Source: Variovorax paradoxus (lineage in GTDB: Bacteria; Pseudomonadota; Gammaproteobacteria; Burkholderiales; Burkholderiaceae_C). From it: 64,000 nt of DNA. The position numbers and the translations under genes were made by a program. The stretch spans positions 1-64,000 of the forward strand of contig NZ_JXQQ01000076.1 in the NCBI RefSeq assembly GCF_000834655.1. Direction: 5' to 3'. This document shows, one piece after another, positions 36,804-47,800 of the stretch (positions are counted from its first letter, which is position 1; each line of letters begins with the position of its first letter). The notes under the pieces were generated by a model. The model had not been told where the DNA came from and did no database searches. It saw nothing but the letters and a program-made list of their open reading frames with translations.

Positions 36804-38984
36804 ATGATCCAGTTCACCCGCACGGCCCTCGCGGTGGCCGCCGTCACGGCTTTCCAGGCAGCGCATGCACAGGGCGGCGCCAGCCTCGACGCCATCACCG
36901 TCGAAGGCAGCCGCGATGCGAGCAGCCTGCACCTCGGGGAATCGAGCGGCACCGCCTCGCGCCTGGGCCTCTCGGTGCGCGAGACGCCCGCCTCCGTCGA
37001 GATCCTTTCGCAGGACGCGATCCAGCAGCGCGGCGCGCGCACCTTCAGCGAGGCATTGCGCGGCATGGCGGGCCTGTCGGGCGGCGGGCCGCCTTCGTCG
37101 CCGACGACGCTTTCCACGCGCGGCTTCACCAGCCTCATGTACCTCTACGACGGCGTGCGCAGCTCCGGCGCGGGCGTCACCAACCGCGTGCAGGACACCT
37201 GGAACTACGACCGCATCGAGGTGCTCAAGGGCCCGGCCTCGGTGCTCGACGGCGAGGGCGCCATCGGCGGCGTCGTCAACTTCGTGACCAAGCGGCCCGA
37301 CCGCGACAACCCGCACAAGGAGGCGCTGCTCTCGTACGGCAGCTACGGTGCCACGCGCGCGGGCTTCGGCTTCGGCGGCGCGCTGGGCGATGCGAGCGCC
37401 TACCGCATCGACTACAGCCGCAACGACACGAAGGTCGGCACCATCGACCGCAACGGCGAGCGCATCGACCACTTCACCAGCGGCCTCGCGCTGGACCTCG
37501 GCGGCTCGGTGAAGCTGGACCTTTCGTTCGATTACCTGCGCGACAACAACGACGCCTACTGGGGCACACCGCTGGTGCCGCGCAGCTTCGCCACGCAGCC
37601 GACGAGCGTGGTGAGCACGCCCGACGGCCGCGTGATCGACCGGCGCATGGCACGCACCAACTACAACGTGCTGGACGACGACAACTCGTCCGAAACCTAC
37701 TGGCTACGCGCGCGCCTCACGGGCCAGCTCGACGGCGGCTGGTCGTGGCGCAACGAGTTCTCGGCCAACCAGTCGAAGCGCGTGTTCCGCAACTCGGAGA
37801 GCGCCACCTTCCTGCCGCCGGCCAGCATCGCGCGCGACCAGACGCTGATCACGCATGACCAGGACTTCTGGCTCGACCGCTTCGACGCCACCCACAAGGG
37901 CACCGTCGGCGGCATGGACAACCGCTTCGTCGTCGGCGGCGAATACAGCGAGACGCGCTTCGGCAGCCAGCGCCGCTTTTCGAACGGCAGCGCGAGCACG
38001 GCGAACCTCCTGCGCGTGCCGGTGTTCGACCCGTACCTGGGCCTCTTCAACGACGACCCGGCGCTGAGCGTGGGCGGCGGCAACCGGACGAACACGATGT
38101 CGAAGGTGAAGGTCACTTCGCTCTTCGTCGAAGACGCGCTCAAGCCGGTTCGCAACCTCACGCTGGTCGGGGGCCTGCGCCACGACCGCACCGAGGTGGA
38201 CCGCGCCATCACCGACCTGAACCTGGGCAGCTACACGCGCTTCGGCACCAGCTACCGCTCGACCTCGGGCCGCATCGGCGCGGTGTACGACCTCACGCCG
38301 CAGTCGAGCATCTATGCGCAGTACACCAACGCGACGCTGCCGGTGAATTCTCTCTTCCTGCTGTCGGCATCGAACGCGGCGTTCCCGATGTCGCGCGGCA
38401 AGCAGGCCGAAGTGGGCTTCAAGCAGAGCCTGCCCGATGCGAACCTGGAGTGGACCGCGGCCGCCTACAGGATCGAGCTGGACAACGTGCTCTCGCGCGA
38501 TCCGGCGAACGCCGCCAACACGGTGAACAACGGCCGCCAGTCGTCGCGCGGCCTGGAGCTTTCGGCGGTGTGGAAGCCCACGCGCGAATGGACGCTCGCG
38601 GGCAACCTCGCGGCGCTCGATGCGCGCTTCGACACGCTGGTGGAGGCGGGCAACGTCTCGCGGGTGGGCAAGACGCCGCCCAACGTGCCCGAGCGCGTGG
38701 CCAACCTCTTTGCGACCTACCGGCCCGACAACTCGAAGTTCGAGTACTTCGTGTCGCTCAACCGCACCGGCCACATGTTCACCGACACCGCCAATCAGAT
38801 CCGCATCAACGGCTACACCACCATGGATGCGGCGGTGAGCTATCGCCTGAAGAATGCGCTGCTGAGTTTTCGCGTGCGCAACCTGACCGACAAGCTCTAC
38901 GCCACCTGGGCGGGGCGCGCCACCAGCCAGGTGCTGCTGGCGCCGCGGCGCACCTTCGAGGTGTCGGCCAAGTTCGACTTCTGA
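36804..38984 (+). CDS. TonB-dependent siderophore-type receptor
   Basis: A 726-residue outer-membrane receptor. The signal peptide (MIQFTRTALAVAAVTAFQAA) ends at AHAQ. A possible TonB box, DAITVEG, follows at once. The plug domain has RETPASVEILSQDAI, TLSTRGF and IEVLKGPASVLDG-x2-IGGVVNFVTKRP; the barrel ends in a terminal Phe (VSAKFDF). No STN signalling domain is present, so it is a plain receptor of the FhuE/FpvA-like class. Placement after L36B and an ABC-2 system suggests uptake of a metal chelate under starvation control, possibly zinc. Confidence 0.92.
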   Translation: MIQFTRTALAVAAVTAFQAAHAQGGASLDAITVEGSRDASSLHLGESSGTASRLGLSVRETPASVEILSQDAIQQRGARTFSEALRGMAGLSGGGPPSSPTTLSTRGFTSLMYLYDGVRSSGAGVTNRVQDTWNYDRIEVLKGPASVLDGEGAIGGVVNFVTKRPDRDNPHKEALLSYGSYGATRAGFGFGGALGDASAYRIDYSRNDTKVGTIDRNGERIDHFTSGLALDLGGSVKLDLSFDYLRDNNDAYWGTPLVPRSFATQPTSVVSTPDGRVIDRRMARTNYNVLDDDNSSETYWLRARLTGQLDGGWSWRNEFSANQSKRVFRNSESATFLPPASIARDQTLITHDQDFWLDRFDATHKGTVGGMDNRFVVGGEYSETRFGSQRRFSNGSASTANLLRVPVFDPYLGLFNDDPALSVGGGNRTNTMSKVKVTSLFVEDALKPVRNLTLVGGLRHDRTEVDRAITDLNLGSYTRFGTSYRSTSGRIGAVYDLTPQSSIYAQYTNATLPVNSLFLLSASNAAFPMSRGKQAEVGFKQSLPDANLEWTAAAYRIELDNVLSRDPANAANTVNNGRQSSRGLELSAVWKPTREWTLAGNLAALDARFDTLVEAGNVSRVGKTPPNVPERVANLFATYRPDNSKFEYFVSLNRTGHMFTDTANQIRINGYTTMDAAVSYRLKNALLSFRVRNLTDKLYATWAGRATSQVLLAPRRTFEVSAKFDF

Positions 38985-38994
38985 GCGCGCGGAC

Positions 38995-40653
38995 TCAACG
39001 CATCTGCAGCCGCGCGTCCTTCGGATAGCTGATCGTGTAGTCGGCGGCCACCCGCGCGGTCTTGTCGGCATCGAGGTCGAAGCTCCACATCGCCAGGCCC
39101 GGCTGTTTGTTCCACGAGAGCTCGCCCGGTTGCGGCGAGAACTGCGAGGCGACGCGCACCTGCTCGTCGACCGACACCGGCGCGGCCTCGATCACCTGCA
39201 CCGCGACGGGCGTGCGGTGGCGGTTCTCGACCACGTAGGCGCGCTGCACCGTGCGTTCGGCGCGCGTGCCGGCGAAGCCGCCTGAGCCCTGGTTGTCCTT
39301 CTCGGGATCGGCCTGCACGCGCACCAGTTCGTCGCGGCCGAAGGACAGCGTCAGGCGCGCATCGCTCGGGGCGGTCCACTGGCCGTTGCCGACGAAGTTG
39401 CCGTCGCGGTAAAGCTGCATCGGGCCGGCCGGCCACACGCCGGTGGGCTGTGCGAGATCGGCAACCAGGAAGGCGCTCGGGTCCACGCGCGGGCTGGTGC
39501 GCGAGGCGAGCTTTGCGGTGTCTTCATGCTGGCCGAGCGGCATCGTCACGCGCTGGCCGTTGGAGGGCACGTCGATGCTTTGCGGCACCGAGAATTCGGT
39601 GGCGAAGCTGTTGTCGAACACGCTCACGTCGAACAGCGGCGCGCGGCGCTCCATGGCCGACTCCCTGGCGGACATCGCACCGGCCATGACCGGCGCAGCA
39701 GCCGGTGCCGCCGGGTAGGCCATGTCGGCCCTTGCGCGCTGCGGCGGCGGCTCGATGCCGATGCGCCACGCACCGGGCAGGCGGCCGGCGGTCTCGCGGC
39801 GCGGCTGGCCGGTGGAGAGCACCAGCTTCACGCCGCGCCAGTCTTCGCCCGTGGCCTGCGCCACCAGCGCCTGGCGCTCGATGCGCACCTTGCGTGTGGC
39901 GGTGTCCAGCAGCGCGCGGTAGGTCGGCGTCCAGCCGGGGCCGGCGACCTGGTAGCTGAGCTTCACCTCGGCATCGGCGCTGGCGGCCAGCGTGACGGTC
40001 ACGGCCACCACCTGCGCACCGTTGCCCTGGGAGCGCGTGCGCTCGGCGAGCAGCGGCTTGAGCTGTCGATCGATGTCGCCCTGCCTGCGCGCGAGCTGGT
40101 GTTGCTTGAGCAGCGAGTCCTGCCCGGTGCGGCGCATCGCCTCGGTCATCGCGGCGAGGTTGCGCGCGTCCATCGGCGCGCGGGCGCCCTGCGCCGATTC
40201 GCCGCCGCCGCCCGAGAGGCCTTTGAGGTAGCCGGTGACCATGCCGAACGCATCGCTCTCGGCCTGCAGCGCGGCTTTCTGGTCTTCGAGCTCGCGAATG
40301 CGGCCGTCGAGCGCGCTGGTGGCGCATCGCGCCGAGAGCTCGCGCTGCTCGGCGAGCACCGAGGTTTCGCCCACGCGCACCGAGGCATCGGCCGACACCT
40401 GCAGGCTCTGAACGTCCAGCCCCGCCGGGAGGCAGGCGAAGGTGACCGACCGGCTGCCGGCCGCGACCCGCGCCACGCGTTCCACGGTCGCGCTGCCGGG
40501 GTAGACCTTGACCTGGGTGATGCGCGAGTTGTCGGCCGGTGCAATGCCCGATGCCGGGCCGGTCGCCGGCACCTGGGCGCCCGCGCTCAGGGCCAGGCAG
40601 GTGGCGGCAAACACGGAGGCGCGCAGGAGGAGGGCGCAAGACGGTGCGTTCAT
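38995..40653 (-). CDS. DUF4139/MuiA-like secreted protein
   Basis: A 552-residue exported protein. The signal peptide (MNAPSCALLLRASVFAATCL, cleavage near LSAGAQ) is followed by the DUF4140-like N-domain (ITQVKVYPGSATVERVARV), a coiled-coil (GRIRELEDQKAALQAESDAF) and the DUF4139 C-domain (PGWTPTYRALLDTATRKVRIERQALV; LSTGQPRRETAGRLPG). Members are called mucoidy inhibitor A in eukaryotic-like annotations; the bacterial role is unknown. It is convergent with the TonB receptor gene, 10 bp apart, with no clear terminator between. Confidence 0.87.
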   Translation of the reverse strand: MNAPSCALLLRASVFAATCLALSAGAQVPATGPASGIAPADNSRITQVKVYPGSATVERVARVAAGSRSVTFACLPAGLDVQSLQVSADASVRVGETSVLAEQRELSARCATSALDGRIRELEDQKAALQAESDAFGMVTGYLKGLSGGGGESAQGARAPMDARNLAAMTEAMRRTGQDSLLKQHQLARRQGDIDRQLKPLLAERTRSQGNGAQVVAVTVTLAASADAEVKLSYQVAGPGWTPTYRALLDTATRKVRIERQALVAQATGEDWRGVKLVLSTGQPRRETAGRLPGAWRIGIEPPPQRARADMAYPAAPAAAPVMAGAMSARESAMERRAPLFDVSVFDNSFATEFSVPQSIDVPSNGQRVTMPLGQHEDTAKLASRTSPRVDPSAFLVADLAQPTGVWPAGPMQLYRDGNFVGNGQWTAPSDARLTLSFGRDELVRVQADPEKDNQGSGGFAGTRAERTVQRAYVVENRHRTPVAVQVIEAAPVSVDEQVRVASQFSPQPGELSWNKQPGLAMWSFDLDADKTARVAADYTISYPKDARLQMR

Positions 40654-40892
40654 GGAGAGCCTTCGGGAGAGTGAATGAACAAGGAGGCGAATCGCCTCGC
40701 CTTGCACTCATACGGCGGGGCCCGGTGAACGGGGTTAAAGGGAGCCGAAATTCTTCTCGGCCCGCGCAGCGGCTGTCGCCAATGCAACCGCCGCAGGCCT
40801 TCGGGTCACCCGCGCGACGACGCGCCCCTCGTGCGCTTCGTAGAGTGGATTCGTCCCCATCCCCACGTCCGTTCCTTCAAGGAGAGACCGCC

Positions 40893-41321
40893 ATGCTCGA
40901 CACCATCCAGGCCATCAACCGCACCGCCGCGTTCAACCGCTGGGCCGGCTTCGAAGTCGAAAGCGCCGCCAACGGCGAAGCGCAGTTGCGCATGCGCTGG
41001 CGCGAGTCGGACATGGCGCAGTACGCCGGCTTTCTGCACGCGGGGCTGATCGGCGCGATGCTGGACACGGCCTGCGGCTTCGCAGCCGCCACGGTCGCGG
41101 GCCATGTGCTGGCCTCGCACTTTTCGGTGAACTGCATGTCGCCCGCGGTGGGGCAGGTTTTCGTGGCCCGCGCACGGGTGGTGAAGGCCGGCCGCAAGCA
41201 GGTGTTTGCCACGGCCGAGCTCTTCGGCGAAGACGAGAACGGCGCGCAGAAGTTGCTCGCCACCGGCAGCGCGATCCTCGTGCCGGTGACGCCGGCCGCG
41301 CCCGACGCGCCAAAAATGTAA
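40893..41321 (+). CDS. PaaI-family hotdog thioesterase
   Basis: A 142-residue hotdog protein. The family motif FLHAGLIGAMLDTACGFAAAT (about residues 48-68) holds the catalytic Asp/Glu region, and SHFSVNCMSPAVGQVFVARARVVKAGRKQVFATAELFGED forms the strand that binds CoA. Such enzymes hydrolyse acyl- or phenylacetyl-CoA thioesters. AAGGAGAG lies close before the ATG. No CoA pathway gene is adjacent. Confidence 0.9.
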   Translation: MLDTIQAINRTAAFNRWAGFEVESAANGEAQLRMRWRESDMAQYAGFLHAGLIGAMLDTACGFAAATVAGHVLASHFSVNCMSPAVGQVFVARARVVKAGRKQVFATAELFGEDENGAQKLLATGSAILVPVTPAAPDAPKM

Positions 41322-41863
41322 CGCCGGGTGCAGGTTGCGGGCGGTAGTGCCGCTGCGTTTTGAACGCTTCCTTATTACTGCGCAAGCTATTGAATTTCGG
41401 CGTGCCGCAATTGCAATTGCATTGGCGTGCTGGCGCTGTCGTGCTGCAATGCAGCGTAAAGTTTTCATTGCGCCTAATTCAAAAAAGGCGTTGATGCAAT
41501 ACGACAACGAGTCTTTTACGAAATTGACACTTTGAAGTAAACGCCGCGCGACAAATGTAAATCAACTGTTAGAAGAGAGAGGCTCCGGTCTGAGGCGGAT
41601 GCCCTCGCCATCCTGTGAGGGGTTTGGCCCGACGGCTCTGTTGATCTTCCGGATGTGCCGCCTGCATCTTTTCTCGCGCGTTTTGCCGGTTATCGAATTC
41701 GACGCCTTGCAGGCAGCAAGGCGTCACCTGCCGCACCCCGCGGTCAATTGCGCGGCCTTCCCCATTTTCTTGAATCCGATGTTCGCGTGCGTTCGTACAC
41801 GCGGACGTGCGCGCACGCGCGAATTTTTGCGGTAAATCAAAGGCATTAGCTTTTATTTGAACT
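41322..41863 (+). promoter_or_regulatory. 542-bp leader region of the giant surface protein gene
   Basis: This stretch has no convincing gene. About 41370-41580 is markedly AT-richer than the rest of the window, with palindromic words (CTGCAATGCAG near 41453; repeated CAATTGCAATTG near 41410) and a TTGACA at 41524-41529 lacking a good -10. A terminator-like hairpin lies at 41781-41828. The region has the size expected for complex control of a large adhesin. Confidence 0.55.
41781..41828 (+). terminator. terminator-like hairpin 36 bp before the giant gene
   Basis: TTCGCGTGCG (from 41782) pairs imperfectly with CGCACGCGCGAA (41812-41823), with a two-base bulge and inner GC pairs. TTTTT follows at 41824-41828. 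Because it lies inside the leader and before the start codon, it could act as an attenuator rather than as the end of an upstream transcript, whose stop is 460 bp away. Confidence 0.45.
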
Positions 41864-44800
41864 ATGGCTAAAAAGTTTTCACGCAAGCGCGTCGAGCGCA
41901 CGGTCGATACCCCCATCGCAGCGGCACCGGAGCGTTTCGCATTGCGCGCCATGGCGCTCGAGGCTCGCTACATGTTCGACGCCGCGGCCGTGGCCACCGG
42001 CGCCGAGGTCCTGGCCGCGCAAGCGGCGGCCCAGCAGGCGGATGCCGCCATCGCGGACGCCGCACGCCAGGCGGACCACGCACCGGCCGCGGCACCCGCG
42101 CCCGCTCCCGCGGAGTTGCCCCGGCCCGATCACGCGCGGGAGGACACCTCCTACATGTACACCTCGCCCGACTCGAAGGGCCCTGTGAACCAGGGCTACG
42201 ACGTCAAGGCGTTCGAGGGGCTGGGCGATGCCTTGCAGGCGTATGCCCCGCGGGGCATGCAGGACACGCAGGGCGCGCAGATCGTGTTCATCGATCCGGG
42301 CATCTCCGATGTGTCGACGCTGCTGCAGGGCATCGACCCCTCGGCCGAGGTCGTGTTCCTGGACAGCCGCTCCGACGGGCTCTCGCAGATCGCCAGCGCG
42401 CTGAACGGCCGCACCGACATCGGCGCCATCCACATCCTTTCGCACGGCGACCCGGGCGAGCTGCGCCTGGGCAACGCGGTCTACGACAACGCCGACCTGT
42501 CGGCGCGGGCGGCCGACCTGGCGGCCATCGGCCGTGCGCTGGGCGCGGATGGCGACATCCTCCTGTACGGCTGCGACACCGCGCAGGGCGTGGTGGGCGA
42601 GCAGTTCACCCACAGCCTCTCGCGCCTGACCGGCGCGGACGTCGCCGCCTCCGTGGACCTGACCGGAGCCCAGCGCCTGGGCGGGAACTGGAACCTGGAA
42701 TACCAGGTGGGCCACATCGAAAGCCGCGTGGTCGTGGACGAGCATGCGCAGTCGCTCTACGACAGCACGCTCGATGCGGCCGTGAACAACGGCAACGGCG
42801 CCGTGCTGGCCGCGTACGGGCGCAACATCGTGAGCATCGACGTCACCACCGGCAAGGCCACGGTGCTCACCAGCGTTCCGACCTCGGTGGGCGGCATTGC
42901 GGTGGGCGGCACGCCCAACGCGCTGTCGCTCAACGCGGCGGCCGGCCTCGTCTACTACCTGGACGGCGCCTCGACCGCGTCGCGGGCGCTGTTCGCCTAC
43001 GACTACATCAACAACACGCACATCCTGATCGACGCGGACATCACCGACAGCGGCAGCGTGGTCGCGGCGGGCAGCCAGGGCGTGAGCGGCGGCGGCGCCG
43101 CCTTCTTCAACGGCGCGATGTACCTGGGCGTGGAGAACATCGGCAGCACCACGACCGACCGCATCTTCAGGCTCGCGTTCTCGGCCGACGGGCGAACCGT
43201 CACCGGCACGTCGGTGTTCGTCAGTTCCGTATCGGGCGGCGCCGACTGGGGTGACCTGGCCATCGACACCGCCAACAACGCGCTCGTGAGCGTGGCCAAC
43301 AACGACGCGAGCGGGCGGTCGTTCGTGCGCTGGGACCTGGCCACGGGCACCCAGCTGACCAACGCCGCCTTCACGCCGACCGCGGTGCAACTGGCCACGG
43401 GCACCAACGGTGCGGTGTATGCCCTGGGCGGCACCACCATCCAGAGCATCAACCCGGCCACCGGCGCGCTCATTTCGACGGTGAACGTCACCACCGACGG
43501 CTCCACCGCCATCGGCGGCGCGGTGGCCGACGGCGCCGGCGCCGTGCCGGCCACCGGCACCATCGGCGACCGGATCTTCGACGACAACAACGGCGACGGC
43601 GTCTTCGGCACCGGCGACACCGGCATCGCCAACGTGACGGTGCAGCTCATCGACGACGTGAACGGCAACGGCGTGGCCGATGCCGGCGAGCGCGTGCTGG
43701 CCACCGACACCACCAACGCCACCGGCAACTACCTTTTCACCGGCGTGCTGCCGGGTGCCTACGTGGTGCGCGTGACCGACACCAACGGCGTGCTGGGCGG
43801 CAGCTCGCCGACCAACGGCGCGGCGTTCCGCGCGGTGTCGCTGGCCACCATCGGCGGCTCGGACCTCACCTCGGACTTCGCCTACGACAAGGTGCCGCCG
43901 GTGGTCGACCTGAACTCGGGCACCAACACCACCAACATCGTCAACAACCCGGGCTTCACCGGCGGTGGCTCGGGCTGGAGCTCGACGGGCTCGACCACCT
44001 TCAGCAGCGACCGGGCGCAGTGGACCTCGGACATCAGCTCCGGCACGCTCACGCAGGCGGGCCTTACCGGCCTGCAGTCGGGGCCGGGCACCAACGGCGC
44101 GGCCCAGATCGTGTTCGGCTTCGGCTGGAACAACGGCGTGCCCGATTCCAACGAGCCGTCGGTCTTCACCGTGAGCGTGGGCGGCGTGGTCTACGCGACC
44201 ATCACCACCGGCCGCTCGGGGCTGAACCCGAACATTGCCACCGTCGTCTATTCGAACGGCGCAACGGGGCCGAGCAGCTTGATCGCGCCGAGCACGTTCA
44301 ACAACTGGACGTACACGGACATCACCATCAACCTGCCGAGCACCGTGGCCAACGCCGGCAGCCTGGTCTTCGGCTTCACGCCCGGCACCACCTTGCTGAC
44401 CACGGGGGACGACGTCTCGATCGACAACGTGCGCGTGTTCACCTCGGCGGACATCACCCCCGGGCGCGACTGGAACGCGAGCTTCACGGAAGACGGCGCG
44501 CCGGTGTCGATCAGCGACACCGACGCCACCGTCGTGGACAGCGACTCGACCAACATGGTGTCGGCGCAGATCGTGCTCACCAACGGCCAGGCCGGCGACC
44601 TCATGCGCATCGGCGGCGTGGCGCTCACCAACGGCGCGACCGGCACGCTGAACGGCCTGACCTACACCGTGGTCGTGAGCGGCGGGGTCACCACCATCAA
44701 CCTCACCGGCTCGGCCACCAAGGCGGTGTATGCCAGCACCATCGGCGCCATCACCTTCGAGAGCACGCTGCAGAACCCCCCGGCCTCGCCGGTGCGGGAC

Positions 44801-47800
44801 ATCACGGTGACGGTGAGCGACGGCGCCTTCACCTCCAACGTGGCGCACTCGTTCATCACGGTGGTGCCGGTGAACGATGCGCCGGTGCTGAGCACCGGCT
44901 CGACCATCTCGTACACCGAGAACGGCGCGGGCACGGCGGTGGCCCCGTCGATCACCGTGGCCGACGTGGACAACGCCACGCTCGCATCGGCCTCGGTGGC
45001 GATCACCGGCAACTTCGCGGCGGGGCAGGACATCCTGGCCTTCGTGAACGTGCCCGCCACCATGGGCAACATCAGCGGCACCTACAACGCGGCGACCGGC
45101 GTCATGACGCTGAGCTCGGCGGGCAACACCGCCACCACCGCGCAGTGGCAGGCGGCGCTGCGCGCGGTGCAGTACAGCAACAGCTCGGACAACCCCTCCA
45201 CCGCCGCGCGCACCGTGAGCTACACGGTGAACGACAGCGCGCTGAACTCCAACGTCGTCACCTCCACCGTGAACGTGACGGCGGTGAACGATGCGCCGGT
45301 GCTCTCGGGCGGCTCCACCGTCACCTACACCGAGAACGGCGCGGCCACCGCGGTGAACGGCGCCATCGTCGTCTCCGACCTGGACAACGCCACGCTCGCG
45401 AGCGGCACGGTGGCCATTACCGGCAACTTCGTGCCGGGGCAGGACGTGCTGAGCTTCACCAACGTGCCCGCCACCATGGGCAACATCACCGGCACCTACA
45501 ACTCCGCGACCGGCGTGATGACGCTGAGCTCGGCGGGCAACACCGCCACCACCGCGCAGTGGCAGGCGGCACTGCGCGCGGTGCAGTACGCCAACACGTC
45601 GGAAGACCCGTCGTCGGTCGCGCGCACCGTGACCTACACGGTGAACGACAGCGCGGCCAACTCGAACACCGTCACCTCGACGGTGAACGTGGCGCCGGTG
45701 AACGACGCGCCGGTCAACACGCTCCCCGCAGGCTGGAGCACGAACGAAGACGCGGCAGTCGGCATCACCGGCCTGCAGGTGAGCGACGTGGACGCCGGCA
45801 GCGGCACCCTGCGCGTGACGCTGAGCGTGCCCACCGGCTCGCTCACCGCGGCCTCGGGCGGCGGCGTGACCGTGACGGGCAGCGGCACGGGCACCCTGGT
45901 GCTCGAAGGCTCGCAGGCCAGCATCAACGCGTACCTGGCGAGCGCGGCGCGGCCGAACTTCGTGCCGACGGCCAACTTCAACGGCAGCGTGACGCTGACC
46001 ATGACCACCACCGACCTGGGCAACGCCGGCGGCGGCGGTGCGCAGACCGACACCGACACCGCGACCATCACCGTCGCCGCGGTGAACGACGCGCCCGCGG
46101 GCACGGACCGCACGGTCACGATCAACGAAGACGGCACCTACACCTTCTCGGCGGCCGATTTTCCGGTCACCGACGCGAGCGACACGCCGGCCAACGGCCT
46201 GCAGTCGGTCATCATCACCACGCTGCCGCCGGCCTCGCAGGGCGTGCTGCGGCTGAACGGCGTGGCCGTGACGGCGGGGCAGGTCATCCCGGCCGGCAGC
46301 CTCGGCCAGCTCACCTTCACACCCGCTGCCAACCTGAACGGCAACGGCATCGGCGCCTTCACCTTCCAGGTGGTGGACAACGGCGGCACGGCCAATGGTG
46401 GCCAGAACACCGACCTCTCGCCCAACACCTTCAACTTCAACATCACGGCCGTCAACGACGCGCCGGTGATCAACCCCGACACCGCCAACGGCCTGGAAGA
46501 CACGCCCGTCTCGGGCAACGTGCTGGCCAACGACACCGACGTGGACGGCGACGTGCTCACGGTGACGCAGTTCGTGGTGAACGGCAACACCTTCACCGCC
46601 GGCCAGACGGCCGCCATCGCGGGCGTGGGCACGCTGGTGATCAACGCCAACGGCAGCTTCACCTTCACTCCGGCGGCCGACTACAACGGCACCCCGCCCG
46701 TGGTGACGACCTACTCGGTGAGCGACGGCAGCACCGCGGTCACCTCGACGCTGACCATCACCGTCACGGCGGTGAACGATGCGCCGGTCAACACCTTGCC
46801 CGCGGGCTGGACGACCAACGAAGACGCGACGGTGGGCCTCACCGGCCTGCAGATCACCGACGTGGACGCGGGCAGCGCCACGATGCGCGTGACGCTGAGC
46901 GTGCCGAACGGCTCGCTCACGGCGGCCTCGGGCGCAGGCGTGACGGTCACCGGCAGCGGCACGGGCACCCTCGTGCTCGAAGGCTCGCAGGCCAGCATCA
47001 ACGCCTACCTCGCCAGCGCGGCGCGCCCCAACTACGTGCCGGTGGGCAACTTCAACGGCAGCGTGACGCTGACGATGACCACCAGCGACCTGGGCAACAC
47101 CGGCACCGGCGGCACGCTCACGGACACCGACACCGCGACCATTACGGTCAACACGGTGAACGACGCGCCCGCGGGCGCCGACCGCACGGTCACCATCAAC
47201 GAAGACGGCACCTACACCTTCTCTGCCGCCGACTTTCCGATCACCGACGCCAACGACACGCCCGCCAACAGCCTGCAGTCGGTGGTCATCACCACCTTGC
47301 CCAATCCGGCGCAGGGCGTGCTGCGCCTGAACGGCGTGGCGGTGACGGCAGGGCAGGTGATTCCCGTTGGCAGCCTCGGCCAGCTGACCTTCACGCCCGC
47401 CGCCAACGTGAACGGCGCGGGCATCGGTTCCTTCACCTTCCAGGTGGTGGACAACGGCGGCACCGCGAACGGCGGCCAGAACACCGACCAGTCGCCCAAC
47501 ACCTTCGGCTTCAACATCACGGCGGTGAACGATGCGCCGGTCGGCAATGCCGACACGGGCACCGGTGCCGAAGACACCGTCATCACCGGCAACGTGCTGA
47601 CGAACGACACCGACGTGGACGGCGACGCGCTCGCGGTCACGCAGTTCGTGGTGAACGGCAGCACCTTCACCGCGGGGCAGACCGCCACCATCGCGGGCGT
47701 GGGCACGCTGCAGGTCAATGCCAACGGCAGCTACACCTTCACGCCCGCGGCCAACTACAACGGCGCGGCGCCCGTGGTGACCTACACGGTGAGCGACGGC

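Noticed and set aside
34995..37472. An 825-codon minus-strand frame opposite the permease and TonB receptor genes
   Set aside because: The plus-strand genes are complete and family-matched; the antisense product is Arg/Ala/His-rich without domains.
41335..41535. A 66-codon open frame before the giant gene
   Set aside because: Composition and codon use differ from real genes here, no ribosome binding site is seen, and the region looks regulatory.
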